NCBI RefSeq assembly: GCF_000829375.1
Contig: NZ_AP014624.1
Span: 1,178,001 to 1,242,000, forward strand
Source of the DNA: Chryseobacterium sp. StRB126
GTDB taxonomy: Bacteria; Bacteroidota; Bacteroidia; Flavobacteriales; Weeksellaceae
DNA length: 64,000 nucleotides
Direction of reading: 5' to 3'
In this document: piece after piece, positions 50,888-59,410 of the stretch
Position numbering within the stretch: the first letter of the stretch is position 1
Layout of the letters: the number at the start of each line of letters is the position of its first letter
Program-made: the position numbers and the translations under genes
The notes under the pieces: generated by a model
The model's input: only the letters and a program-made list of their open reading frames with translations
Told to the model about the DNA's origin: nothing
Database searches by the model: none

Positions 50888-53800
50888 ATGTTTAAGAAAT
50901 TCATCCGCAGACCTGTTCTGTCTATTGTAATCTCATTGATTATTGTGTTTATGGGAATTCTGTCATTGGTAAAACTTCCGGTGACTCAGTTTCCCTCAAT
51001 TTCTCCACCTAAAGTAAATATTACCGCAGAATATCCCGGAGCTAACAACGAATTATTGATTAAATCTGTTGTTATTCCCTTGGAAAGAGGGTTAAATGGG
51101 GTTCCGGGTATGAAATATATGACCTCAGATGCCGGAAATGATGGAGAGGCATCCATTCAGGTGGTATTCGACCTGGGAACAGATCCCAATGTTGCAGCGG
51201 TAAACGTTCAGAACCGTGTATCTTCCGTGGTTAATAAATTACCTCCTCTGGTAGTTCGTGAAGGGGTGAAAATTACCCGTGAAGAACCAAATATGTTGAT
51301 GTACATTAACCTGTACAGTGACGATCCTAAAGCCGATCAGAAATTCCTGTTCAATTATGCAGATATTAACGTAATGTCTGAATTGAGAAGGGTAAGTGGA
51401 GTAGGCTTTGCTGATATCTTGGGAACCCGTGAATATGCAATGCGTATCTGGCTTAAGCCTGATAGGTTAACAGCTTATAACATTTCCGCAGATGAAGTGA
51501 TGGAGTCTTTAAATGACCAGAGTTTGGAAGCTTCTCCGGGAAAAACCGGGGAAAGTTCAGGGAAACGTTCTCAGTCATTTGAATATGTATTGAAATATCC
51601 AGGTCGTTTTAATAATGAAAAAGATTATGGAAATATTATCTTAAGGGCAAAACCAGATGGTGAATCGATCAGGTTAAAAGATGTTGCTGATATTGAATTC
51701 GGAAGTTCAATGTATGATATTTATTCTACATTGAATGGGAAGCCTTCTGCGGCAATTACCGTAAAACAGTCTTATGGATCTAATGCCAGCGACGTTATCA
51801 AAAACGTAAAAGCTTTAATGGCGGATCTTGAAAAGAATACTTTCCCTAAAGGAATGCATTATGATATCAGCTATGATGTTTCCAGATTCCTGGATGCTTC
51901 TATGGAAAAAGTAATCCATACCTTATTTGAAGCCTTTATACTGGTTGCTATTGTGGTATTTCTTTTCCTTGGAGACTGGCGTTCAACCTTAATTCCGGCA
52001 TTAGCGGTTCCGGTTTCATTGGTAGGAACATTTGCTGTGATGTCAGCATTTGGTATTACCTTGAATATGATCTCACTCTTTGCCCTTGTAATGGCCATTG
52101 GGGTCGTCGTTGATGATGCCATTGTAGTTATTGAAGCCGTCCATGCCAAGATGGAAGAAAAAAATCTTTCCCCTTTAAAAGCTACGGAAGAAGCCATGCA
52201 TGAGATCAGCGGGGCCATTATCGCAATTACTTTGGTAATGGCATCGGTATTCATTCCGATTGCGTTTATGTCTGGACCTGTAGGGGTATTTTATCGTCAA
52301 TTCTCGATTACCATGGCATCGTCCATTATTCTATCGGGGGTTGTGGCTTTAACTCTGACGCCAGCTTTATGTGCTTTAATCCTGAAAAATAACCACGGAA
52401 AAGCTAAGAAGAAGACTCCGATTACTGTTTTCCTTGATAAATTCAATAACCTGTTTACAAAAGGTGCTGGGAAATATGAAGGAATGCTGAAGAAAACAGT
52501 TACCAAAAAGGGAATCACATTGCCGTTATTATTGGCATTTTGTGCCTGTACATTCTTCCTGAGTAACTCTCTTCCATCAGGGTTTATTCCTGCTGAAGAC
52601 CAAGGGATGATTTATGCGATTATTCAGACTCCGCCTGGATCTACCTTGGAAAGAACCAATCAGATTGCTAAAGAGCTGTTGAGAGAATCTGAAGATGTTG
52701 ACGGAGTGAAATCTGTTTCTTCACTGGCGGGTTATGAGATCTTAACAGAGGGGACAGGATCCAACTCAGGAACCTGCTTGATCAACCTTAAAAGTTGGGA
52801 TGAACGTAAAGAATCTGCCGCTGAAATTATTGAAAAGCTTGAAGAAAAAGCCAAAAATATTCCGGGAGCCAATATTGAGTTTTTCCAACCACCATCTATT
52901 CCTGGTTATGGAGCTGCCGGAGGTTTTGAACTTCGTTTACTGGATAAAGCAGGAAGTGGTGATTATCATAAAATGGAGCAGGTGAGTAATGATTTTGTGA
53001 AGGAGCTGAAGAAACGCCCGGAACTGGGTTCTGCATTTACCTTCTATTCTGCGAGTTTCCCTCAGTATATGCTTCGTGTGGATAATGATCTTGCAGAGCA
53101 GAAAGGGGTAACTATTGCAAAGGCGATGGATAACCTGTCAACCCTTATCGGTTCAAACTATGAAACCAGTTTTATCCGGTTTGACAGGCCTTATAAGGTG
53201 ATTGTTCAGGCAGGGCCTCAATATCGGGCATTGCCAACGGATCTTTTAAAATTGTATGTGAAGAATGATAAGGATCAGATGGTGCCGTATTCAGACTTTA
53301 TGCATCTTGAAAAAGTATATGGACTGTCTGAGATTACAAGACATAATATGTACAATTCTGCAGAGGTGAGTGGAACTCCGGCACCGGGATACAGTAGCGG
53401 GCAGGCTATTAAAGCCATTCAGGAAGTTGCGGATAAAACCCTTCCTAGAGGGTTTGGTATTGATTGGGCTGGGATTTCTAAAGATGAAGTGAGCCGTGGA
53501 AATGAAGCGGTATTTATCTTCCTGGTGTGTCTTGGATTTGTATACCTGATCCTTGCTGCCCAGTATGAAAGCTTTATTCTTCCGTTACCGGTGATCTTAT
53601 CTCTTCCTACTGGTATTTTTGGGGCATTTTTATGCTTAAAATTGTTAGGATTGGAAAACAATATTTATGCTCAGGTAGCGATGGTAATGCTTATTGGGCT
53701 TTTAGGAAAGAATGCTGTATTGATTGTTGAATTTGCGGTACAGAAGAAAGCAGAAGAGGGAATTTCTGTGGCAAAAGCTGCTATTGAAGGTGCTGCCATT

Positions 53801-54079
53801 CGTTTCCGTCCGATCCTGATGACCTCATTTGCCTTTATTGCCGGATTGATTCCGTTAGTGATTGCAACAGGTCCCGGAGCCATTGGAAACCGTACCATTG
53901 GAACAGCTGCAGCTGGAGGGATGTTGATAGGAACTGTTTTCGGGCTGATGATTATTCCAGGATTGTATTACATTTTCGGAACCATTGCTGAAAAGTCGAG
54001 GCTGGCAAGATATGAAGAAGAAAATCCTTTAACAGAACAAACTGAACCTTATGAACACGATGGAAAATTCGAAGACTAA
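50888..54079 (+). CDS. RND efflux permease (HAE1 family)
   Basis: A 1063-residue inner-membrane pump, normal AcrB-type length, exporting hydrophobic or amphiphilic compounds using the proton gradient. N-terminal FIRRPVLSIVISLIIVFMGILSLVKLPVTQFPSI is the standard opening. The TM4 proton-relay aspartates are in IGVVVDDAIVVIEAV. Two repeats of six TM segments and two large periplasmic loops are visible, with PAEDQGMIYAIIQTPPGSTLERT starting the second and GLLGKNAVLIVEFA and RFRPILMTSFAFIAGLIPL near the end. Substrate range cannot be read from sequence. It overlaps the outer-membrane gene. Confidence 0.96.
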   Translation: MFKKFIRRPVLSIVISLIIVFMGILSLVKLPVTQFPSISPPKVNITAEYPGANNELLIKSVVIPLERGLNGVPGMKYMTSDAGNDGEASIQVVFDLGTDPNVAAVNVQNRVSSVVNKLPPLVVREGVKITREEPNMLMYINLYSDDPKADQKFLFNYADINVMSELRRVSGVGFADILGTREYAMRIWLKPDRLTAYNISADEVMESLNDQSLEASPGKTGESSGKRSQSFEYVLKYPGRFNNEKDYGNIILRAKPDGESIRLKDVADIEFGSSMYDIYSTLNGKPSAAITVKQSYGSNASDVIKNVKALMADLEKNTFPKGMHYDISYDVSRFLDASMEKVIHTLFEAFILVAIVVFLFLGDWRSTLIPALAVPVSLVGTFAVMSAFGITLNMISLFALVMAIGVVVDDAIVVIEAVHAKMEEKNLSPLKATEEAMHEISGAIIAITLVMASVFIPIAFMSGPVGVFYRQFSITMASSIILSGVVALTLTPALCALILKNNHGKAKKKTPITVFLDKFNNLFTKGAGKYEGMLKKTVTKKGITLPLLLAFCACTFFLSNSLPSGFIPAEDQGMIYAIIQTPPGSTLERTNQIAKELLRESEDVDGVKSVSSLAGYEILTEGTGSNSGTCLINLKSWDERKESAAEIIEKLEEKAKNIPGANIEFFQPPSIPGYGAAGGFELRLLDKAGSGDYHKMEQVSNDFVKELKKRPELGSAFTFYSASFPQYMLRVDNDLAEQKGVTIAKAMDNLSTLIGSNYETSFIRFDRPYKVIVQAGPQYRALPTDLLKLYVKNDKDQMVPYSDFMHLEKVYGLSEITRHNMYNSAEVSGTPAPGYSSGQAIKAIQEVADKTLPRGFGIDWAGISKDEVSRGNEAVFIFLVCLGFVYLILAAQYESFILPLPVILSLPTGIFGAFLCLKLLGLENNIYAQVAMVMLIGLLGKNAVLIVEFAVQKKAEEGISVAKAAIEGAAIRFRPILMTSFAFIAGLIPLVIATGPGAIGNRTIGTAAAGGMLIGTVFGLMIIPGLYYIFGTIAEKSRLARYEEENPLTEQTEPYEHDGKFED

Positions 54080-55508
54080 AAATATAATAACAGCCATTGC
54101 CTTATCTCTTGTGTTAGCAAGTTGTAAGGCGCCAATGGCGACCGTCATAAAAGACGAGGTAAAAGAAAATATACCTCAGAACTTCAATCAGGAAGAGCAG
54201 CAGGATGCAAATAACAACAGCGGAACAACTCCCTGGAGACAGTTCTTCACGGATCCGAATCTGGTAAGCCTTATTGAAACTGCTTTAAAGAACAATCAGG
54301 AGCTAATGATTACTCTTCAGGAAATTGAAATAGCCAAGAGCGGAGTTTTAGCTAAAAAAGGAAGACTTAGCCCTACTGTTTCTGCCGGAATAGGAGCAGG
54401 ACTGAAAAAAGCAGGCCGTTATACGAGTGAAGGTGCCGGAGATGCCAGTACAGAAATGGAGGCGGGTAAAGCAATACCAGATCCTCTTGGGAACTTTGAA
54501 GGTGGTTTGATGGCTAATTGGGAAATTGATATCTGGAAAAAGCTGAGAACAGAAAAAGAGTCTGCAGTGGCTCATTATCTTTCTACGGTAGAAGGGAAAA
54601 ACTTTGTATTGTCTAATCTTATTGAGGAAGTTGCGGATAATTACTATGAATTGTTGGCTCTGGATAATCAATTGGATATTATTCAACAGTATATCAAGCT
54701 TCAGCAAAGAGCATTGGAAATTTCCAAAATTCAGAAAGAAGCTGCAGCTGCAACGGAATTGGCGGTGAAGAAATTTGAAGCTGAATTGGCAAAATCCAAA
54801 GCTTCAGAATATACCATTCGTCAGCAGATTACGGAAAAAGAAAATGAGATCAATGCTCTGTTAGGAAGATATCCACAACCGATTGTCAGAACAAAGGAAA
54901 ACTTTATGTCAACCATTCCGCCAACGGTGTATACGGGAATTCCGTCACAATTATTGGCCAATCGTCCTGATATCAAGCAGGCAGAATTGGAATTGAAAGC
55001 ATCAAAGCTGGATGTGGAGGCTGCAAGAAAAGAATTTTATCCATCATTGGAAATTTCGGCTACCTTAGGATTGGAAGCTTTTAAACCTTCTTATCTGGTG
55101 AAAATGCCGGAGTCTATTGCTTATAATCTTGTAGGTGAACTGGCTGGACCATTGATTAATAAAAGTGCGATTAAAGCTAATTTTCAGACTGCGGATGCCA
55201 AACAGGTACAAGCATTATATGAATACGATAAAACCATTTTAAATGCTTATCTGGATGTAGCCAACCTGATGTCGAAGATTAAAAATATAGACCAGTATTA
55301 TCAATTGAAATCTCAGGAAACAAAAGCCCTGGATCAGTCTATTGATATTGCCAACCAGTTGTTCAGAAATTCCAGAGCAGATTATCTTGAGGTTCTTCTG
55401 AATCAAAGAGATGCTTTGGATGCTAAAATGGAGCTGATAGAAGCGAAACAAAAACAGTTAAGTACTGTTGTAGATATCTATAAGAGTCTTGGCGGTGGCT
55501 GGAAATAA
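54051..55508 (+). CDS. RND efflux outer-membrane channel (TolC/NodT family lipoprotein)
   Basis: A 485-residue outer-membrane factor. N-terminal lipobox LVLASC with Cys25 (from the first Met; Cys22 if the ATG at 54060 is used). WRQFFTDPNLVSLIETALKNNQEL starts the first OEP repeat and LLANRPDIKQAELELKASKLDVEAARKEFYPSL the second; long helices make up the periplasmic tunnel. Completes the adaptor-permease-channel operon; the start overlaps the permease end by up to 29 bases. Downstream terminator at 55550. Confidence 0.93.
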   Translation: MNTMENSKTKNIITAIALSLVLASCKAPMATVIKDEVKENIPQNFNQEEQQDANNNSGTTPWRQFFTDPNLVSLIETALKNNQELMITLQEIEIAKSGVLAKKGRLSPTVSAGIGAGLKKAGRYTSEGAGDASTEMEAGKAIPDPLGNFEGGLMANWEIDIWKKLRTEKESAVAHYLSTVEGKNFVLSNLIEEVADNYYELLALDNQLDIIQQYIKLQQRALEISKIQKEAAAATELAVKKFEAELAKSKASEYTIRQQITEKENEINALLGRYPQPIVRTKENFMSTIPPTVYTGIPSQLLANRPDIKQAELELKASKLDVEAARKEFYPSLEISATLGLEAFKPSYLVKMPESIAYNLVGELAGPLINKSAIKANFQTADAKQVQALYEYDKTILNAYLDVANLMSKIKNIDQYYQLKSQETKALDQSIDIANQLFRNSRADYLEVLLNQRDALDAKMELIEAKQKQLSTVVDIYKSLGGGWK

Positions 55509-55524
55509 AGAAACATCATAATTC

Positions 55525-55605
55525 AATCAATAAACAGTTAATGTTTTGAGGGTTGGCTCTTCGGAGCTGGCCCTTTTTTGTTTTTAATACGTCGAGTTCT
55601 GTCGC
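55525..55605 (+). repeat. 81-bp repeat, copy 1 (terminator with UUCG hairpin plus conserved tail)
   Basis: 76 of 81 bases match copy 2 at 57525-57605, exactly 2000 bases away. It contains a rho-independent terminator: GGGTTGGCTC / GAGCTGGCCC arms with a TTCG tetraloop at 55550-55573, then TTTTTT. The conservation continues ~30 bases past the T-run (TTAATACGTCGAGTTCTGTCGC region), so more than the hairpin is shared. Sits after the efflux operon. Confidence 0.85.
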
Positions 55606-55648
55606 TTTGATGGGATAGCTTTGTCCTGAATCATTAAAATAATTAATT

Positions 55649-57505
55649 ATGACATTAAATTCAATTGTAGACTTAAAAACTAAAAATGGAAATACGGATG
55701 CCGATTTCTATATTGTAAGAGGGTATCATGCTGCCAATGATGGTGGTGGTGGTGAATTTTATTGGGATGGGGCATATTCTGGTACCGGAAATAATGGGAC
55801 TATTATAACTGTTGGGGGGATAGGTGCCTGGAGAAGATCTTACGAAGGACCAGTAAATTTATTATGGTTTGGAGCAAAAGGGGATGATATTGCTGATGAT
55901 ACTATAGCTTATAAGTTGGCAACAGATTACTGTGGAGAACAGAAGAAATTTCTCTTAGTACCAGAAGGGAAAGTGTTTAGAATTAGTCAAAAAATAGAAG
56001 CTAAGTGTAGTATAACTGGGACAGGGACGTTAAGAACAACCAATGCAGGAGTTCTCATTGTAGTTAAACTTAAAGATGATGCCATTGTTGAAAATATTAC
56101 GGTGACAGGTGCTGGCACTGGAGACAGTATTATTGGGGGAGGATTGTATGTGGAGTCTAGTGAAAATTGTCTTATTAGGAATGTAAAAGTAAATAGTGTT
56201 CAGGGAGCTGGAATTACAGCATTGAAATCCTCTTATGCTCATATTGATCATTGTAAAACAACTAAAACGAGAGGACAAAATGGTGATGGAATTATTGTGA
56301 TGTCAGCTTTTGGTTGTAAAATCACAAATAACTATTGTTTGGACTACCAGAGAATTGGGATTGTATGTGATAGGTACGCTACCCAAAGTGGGGAAGTTTA
56401 TATTGCCGGAAATATTTGTAAAGAAGGGCATAATGCTATTGGAGGAGAATTTAACGCAGGAATTTGGGTGGAGAAAACGCATGGTGCCCAAATTGTGAAT
56501 AACTATGTAGAAAATCATGATAAGAAAGGAATTATTGTGGCTCCCGCTATTGAAGGAGATTTAACTTATACCTACTTGGTTCATGGAAATACGATTAAGA
56601 ATTCTCGTGAAGGAATTAATATTACGGCTGGGAGAAATGCTAAAGTCATAGTAAGTGATAATTTCCTTTTCAATTACAGCAAAGGCATTGAAGTGGGGGA
56701 TGCGGAGACTGTTATTCTTTCAAATATTTACTTTGGTGAAAGAGTAGAGCAGCCTATAAAAGATAGTTTAGTAAGTATTGCAAATGGTATACAAAAGCCC
56801 ACAAATGTTATTATTCAAGATTGTATTAATGATACTTCTTTTGATGCTGGGCTTTCTCCAATCTCTTTTCCTGACGTTTATGGGATGCAGTGTAGTGTAA
56901 CAGTAAGAGATTGCAAAGGAAACTGGGCCTATAGAAATTTTTCGGCAGCCACTATTTTGGGGTCTATTAAGTACTTCAATACTTTATTTGATCTTAATAG
57001 CCTTGGGTATGCACCTAAAACACTCCTTTATCTTACCAATACAGATCATGAACAGTTATTTGATAGCTGTGAAATTCGTTTACCTGTAGATATGGATATC
57101 CGAAGCCAGTCTCCAACGGTTATTTTCAGAAATTGTCATGTGGAGTCTTCGGGCCCAATGAATCTTCTTATTGGAACGTATGGCTCACAGAAAGTGATTA
57201 TAGATAACAGTACATTTAAAAATCTTACCTTCCTGAATCCAAAATCGAATTTTGAAATGGTAATCAAAAATAGTGATATCAATAATTATAGTGCCAATGG
57301 ATTTTTAGATACACCTTTTGGGCAGCTGGGGGTTTTGGAAGTATTAAATAGTAAATTTATTTCAGCAAATTCTGCGGTTCCTTTTAATCTACCATTAAAT
57401 GTTAACTATTCTTTGTTTAAAGGAAATATTTTTAAAGCTTCAGCTTTGTTTTCAAATATTACTACTGTTCCTAAAATTAATGATAGTAATTCTTTATTAC
57501 AATAA
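55649..57505 (+). CDS. Right-handed beta-helix protein resembling phage tailspike / pectate-lyase-like
   Basis: A 618-residue protein without signal peptide or membrane segment. The N-terminus has the tailspike-type pattern GYHAANDGGGGEFYWD then GIGAWRRSYEGPVNLLWFGAKGDDIADDT, where the WFGAKGDDxxDDT motif starts the pectate_lyase_3-like beta-helix. The rest is a repeated short-strand solenoid with Asn, Gly and Val-rich turns (for example GGLYVESSENCLIRNVKV, AQIVNNYVENHDKKGIIV, NTIKNSREGINITAG). Family members are polysaccharide-binding or -cleaving. The lack of a signal and of other phage genes is unusual: it may be a released phage-derived protein or be exported some other way. Flanked by two 81-bp repeats. 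Confidence 0.82.
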   Translation: MTLNSIVDLKTKNGNTDADFYIVRGYHAANDGGGGEFYWDGAYSGTGNNGTIITVGGIGAWRRSYEGPVNLLWFGAKGDDIADDTIAYKLATDYCGEQKKFLLVPEGKVFRISQKIEAKCSITGTGTLRTTNAGVLIVVKLKDDAIVENITVTGAGTGDSIIGGGLYVESSENCLIRNVKVNSVQGAGITALKSSYAHIDHCKTTKTRGQNGDGIIVMSAFGCKITNNYCLDYQRIGIVCDRYATQSGEVYIAGNICKEGHNAIGGEFNAGIWVEKTHGAQIVNNYVENHDKKGIIVAPAIEGDLTYTYLVHGNTIKNSREGINITAGRNAKVIVSDNFLFNYSKGIEVGDAETVILSNIYFGERVEQPIKDSLVSIANGIQKPTNVIIQDCINDTSFDAGLSPISFPDVYGMQCSVTVRDCKGNWAYRNFSAATILGSIKYFNTLFDLNSLGYAPKTLLYLTNTDHEQLFDSCEIRLPVDMDIRSQSPTVIFRNCHVESSGPMNLLIGTYGSQKVIIDNSTFKNLTFLNPKSNFEMVIKNSDINNYSANGFLDTPFGQLGVLEVLNSKFISANSAVPFNLPLNVNYSLFKGNIFKASALFSNITTVPKINDSNSLLQ

Positions 57506-57524
57506 GAGAAAGTATAAGCATAAT

Positions 57525-57605
57525 AATCAATAAACAGTTAATTTTTTGAAGGTTAGCTCTTCGGAGCTGGCCCTTTTTTGTTGTTAATACGTCGAGTTTT
57601 GTCGC
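57525..57605 (+). repeat. 81-bp repeat, copy 2 (terminator with UUCG hairpin plus conserved tail)
   Basis: Matches copy 1 at 76 of 81 bases. The hairpin base pairs are largely kept: one G-T pair of copy 1 is A-T here. The end of the beta-helix gene is 20 bases upstream, so it also terminates that gene. Confidence 0.85.
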
Positions 57606-57705
57606 AGTGCTGTAGTAGATTTGTAGGATCAATGAAGGGTCATAGAAGCACAATAAAACAGCCATGTAGTTGAAAATAAATCATATTAAATCACATTAAT
57701 ATGAT

Positions 57706-57733
57706 TTGTGTGAATGAAAAAAAACTAAATTTG
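57706..57733 (+). promoter_or_regulatory. Promoter of the T9SS type A / YD-repeat run
   Basis: TTG at 57706-57708 and TAAATTTG at 57726-57733 with a 17-base spacer, 47 bases before the ATG at 57781 region of the next gene. Confidence 0.6.
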
Positions 57734-57777
57734 CGCAAAATTTGAAAAGCTAATCATTAAACTCAAATAACACGGGA

Positions 57778-59397
57778 ATGAAAAAGATTTATCTCAGTGC
57801 ATGTACTGTATGCACCATTCTTGGGCTTTCTGCCCAGGAAGTTCTGTGGCAAAAAGACATAAAATCCTCTACTCAGGATTTTCTAAGCCAGGTCACTACC
57901 ACCATCGATGAGCAGTATCTCATTACAGGAAGCTCTATACAGAGCGACAAACTCCAACAAGGAAACAAACAGAATAACGGTTATGATTTCCATCTGATTA
58001 AACTGAACCAGCAGGGAGAAGAAGCCTGGGAAAAGTATTTCTCAGGAAATAACCATGATTACTTATCCGCAACGGTAACCACTCAGGATGGTGGATTTTT
58101 ATTGGCCGGAACCTCTTACTCAGGAAAAGGACTGGAGAAGAAAGACGATTCTAAAGGAGGATCAGATATCTGGCTGATCAGGATCAATGAATTCGGGGAT
58201 GAATTATGGCAGAAAACGTTGGGAACCTCTTCTGATGAAGAAGCCAGAGCAGTCATTCAAAGTACAGACTTGGGCTTTTTTGTTGCCGGAAATGTACAAG
58301 GCTCTTCCCAAGGCTATGGATCCAAAGATGTCTGGATCACCCGACTGGATAAAGACGGAAAGGAAATTTCTCAATTGATCTTAGGCGGAAAAGGGTTGGA
58401 CGAAGTAGAGAAAATGATTCCAACAAAAGACGGTGGAGCCTTATTGGGAATTTACTCAAGGAGTTCCGAGGTCCGTGTTTCGGGATCCGGAGATAGCCCT
58501 CGTGGAACTGCATCATCTTCTGAACCTCGCACTTCGAATCCCGCATCCCGCACCGCAAAATCTACAGAAAACTTAGGTGAAGGTGACTACTGGATCATCA
58601 AACTGGACAAAACCGGAAAAGTAGAATGGGAAAAGAACTTTGGCGGGAAAGGAGATGATCATATCAGAACACTGGCTTTAACTGCAAACGGTTATATCAT
58701 CGGTGGCGAATCCAGATCCGAAAGATCCGGAAACAAAACCGTAGGCATTGAAGAAGGTACAGACCTTTGGTTGATTGCTCTTAATGAAAGAGGCGATGAG
58801 CAGTGGCAGAAGTCCTACAATTTTAAAAACCGTGATATTCTGATGGGAATGAGTGTCATTCATTCTTCAGATGACAAATCTTCAAAAGGAATTCTGTTAG
58901 GTGGTTACACTCAGGCCGAAGGAAGAATAGAAAAAGATGATGAGACTTTCTGGATGCTGTATCTGGATGGCAACGGAAATGAACAGTGGCGAAAACATGT
59001 AGCAGGAGAGTCCAGACAAAAAGAAGAAAGGCTTTCAGATTTGAAACTGAACCGTGATGGCTCGATTGTTTTAGCGGGAACCAGTGCCAAAGAATTAGGC
59101 AAGGAGAACTGGAAGATTGTAAAGCTGGGAGATAAACAAGTGAATGATCTGATAGAAAAATATGACATTAAGATTTATCCAAACCCGGTATCAGATTATG
59201 CCTATGTAGAAATCGGCTTTGACTTTAAAGAAGCTGATATTATGCTGTATGATATGAGTGGAAGACAGCTTCAGAACTTTAAGACGAAGAATAGGGTGAC
59301 TAAGATGAATACCCAGGCTTTGATACAGGGAGCTTATCTGGTAACGGTAAAAATTGATAACAACAAAACAGCCAATGCAAAGCTGATTAAGAAATAA
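57778..59397 (+). CDS. T9SS type A sorting domain protein with repeated propeller-like strands
   Basis: A 539-residue secreted protein: signal peptide (residues 1-19, ending LGLSA), then at least six repeats of the form DGGFLLAGTS..GSDIWLIRINEFGDELWQKTLG, typical of delta-60/kelch-like propeller proteins of Bacteroidota. The C-terminus is a type A sorting domain (YDIKIYPNPVSDYAYVEI, IMLYDMSGRQLQNF, GAYLVTVKID). A ~34-residue, Ser/Arg-rich, GC-rich insert sits between two blades (around residues 228-262) and looks foreign. First of three consecutive genes; the YD-repeat gene follows by 13 bases. Confidence 0.9.
   Translation: MKKIYLSACTVCTILGLSAQEVLWQKDIKSSTQDFLSQVTTTIDEQYLITGSSIQSDKLQQGNKQNNGYDFHLIKLNQQGEEAWEKYFSGNNHDYLSATVTTQDGGFLLAGTSYSGKGLEKKDDSKGGSDIWLIRINEFGDELWQKTLGTSSDEEARAVIQSTDLGFFVAGNVQGSSQGYGSKDVWITRLDKDGKEISQLILGGKGLDEVEKMIPTKDGGALLGIYSRSSEVRVSGSGDSPRGTASSSEPRTSNPASRTAKSTENLGEGDYWIIKLDKTGKVEWEKNFGGKGDDHIRTLALTANGYIIGGESRSERSGNKTVGIEEGTDLWLIALNERGDEQWQKSYNFKNRDILMGMSVIHSSDDKSSKGILLGGYTQAEGRIEKDDETFWMLYLDGNGNEQWRKHVAGESRQKEERLSDLKLNRDGSIVLAGTSAKELGKENWKIVKLGDKQVNDLIEKYDIKIYPNPVSDYAYVEIGFDFKEADIMLYDMSGRQLQNFKTKNRVTKMNTQALIQGAYLVTVKIDNNKTANAKLIKK
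58461..58560 (+). other. GC-rich in-frame insertion within the T9SS type A gene
   Basis: This 100-base stretch is 57% G+C by count, against clearly AT-rich flanks. It encodes a Ser/Arg/Pro-rich linker (EVRVSGSGDSPRGTASSSEP onward) that interrupts the regular propeller repeat. Read on the minus strand it has a repeated GGGATxCGG/GAAGTGCGAGG texture seen in short dispersed repeats of this group; this comparison is from memory. Confidence 0.55.
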
Positions 59398-59410
59398 AAA
59401 AATAGTAATC

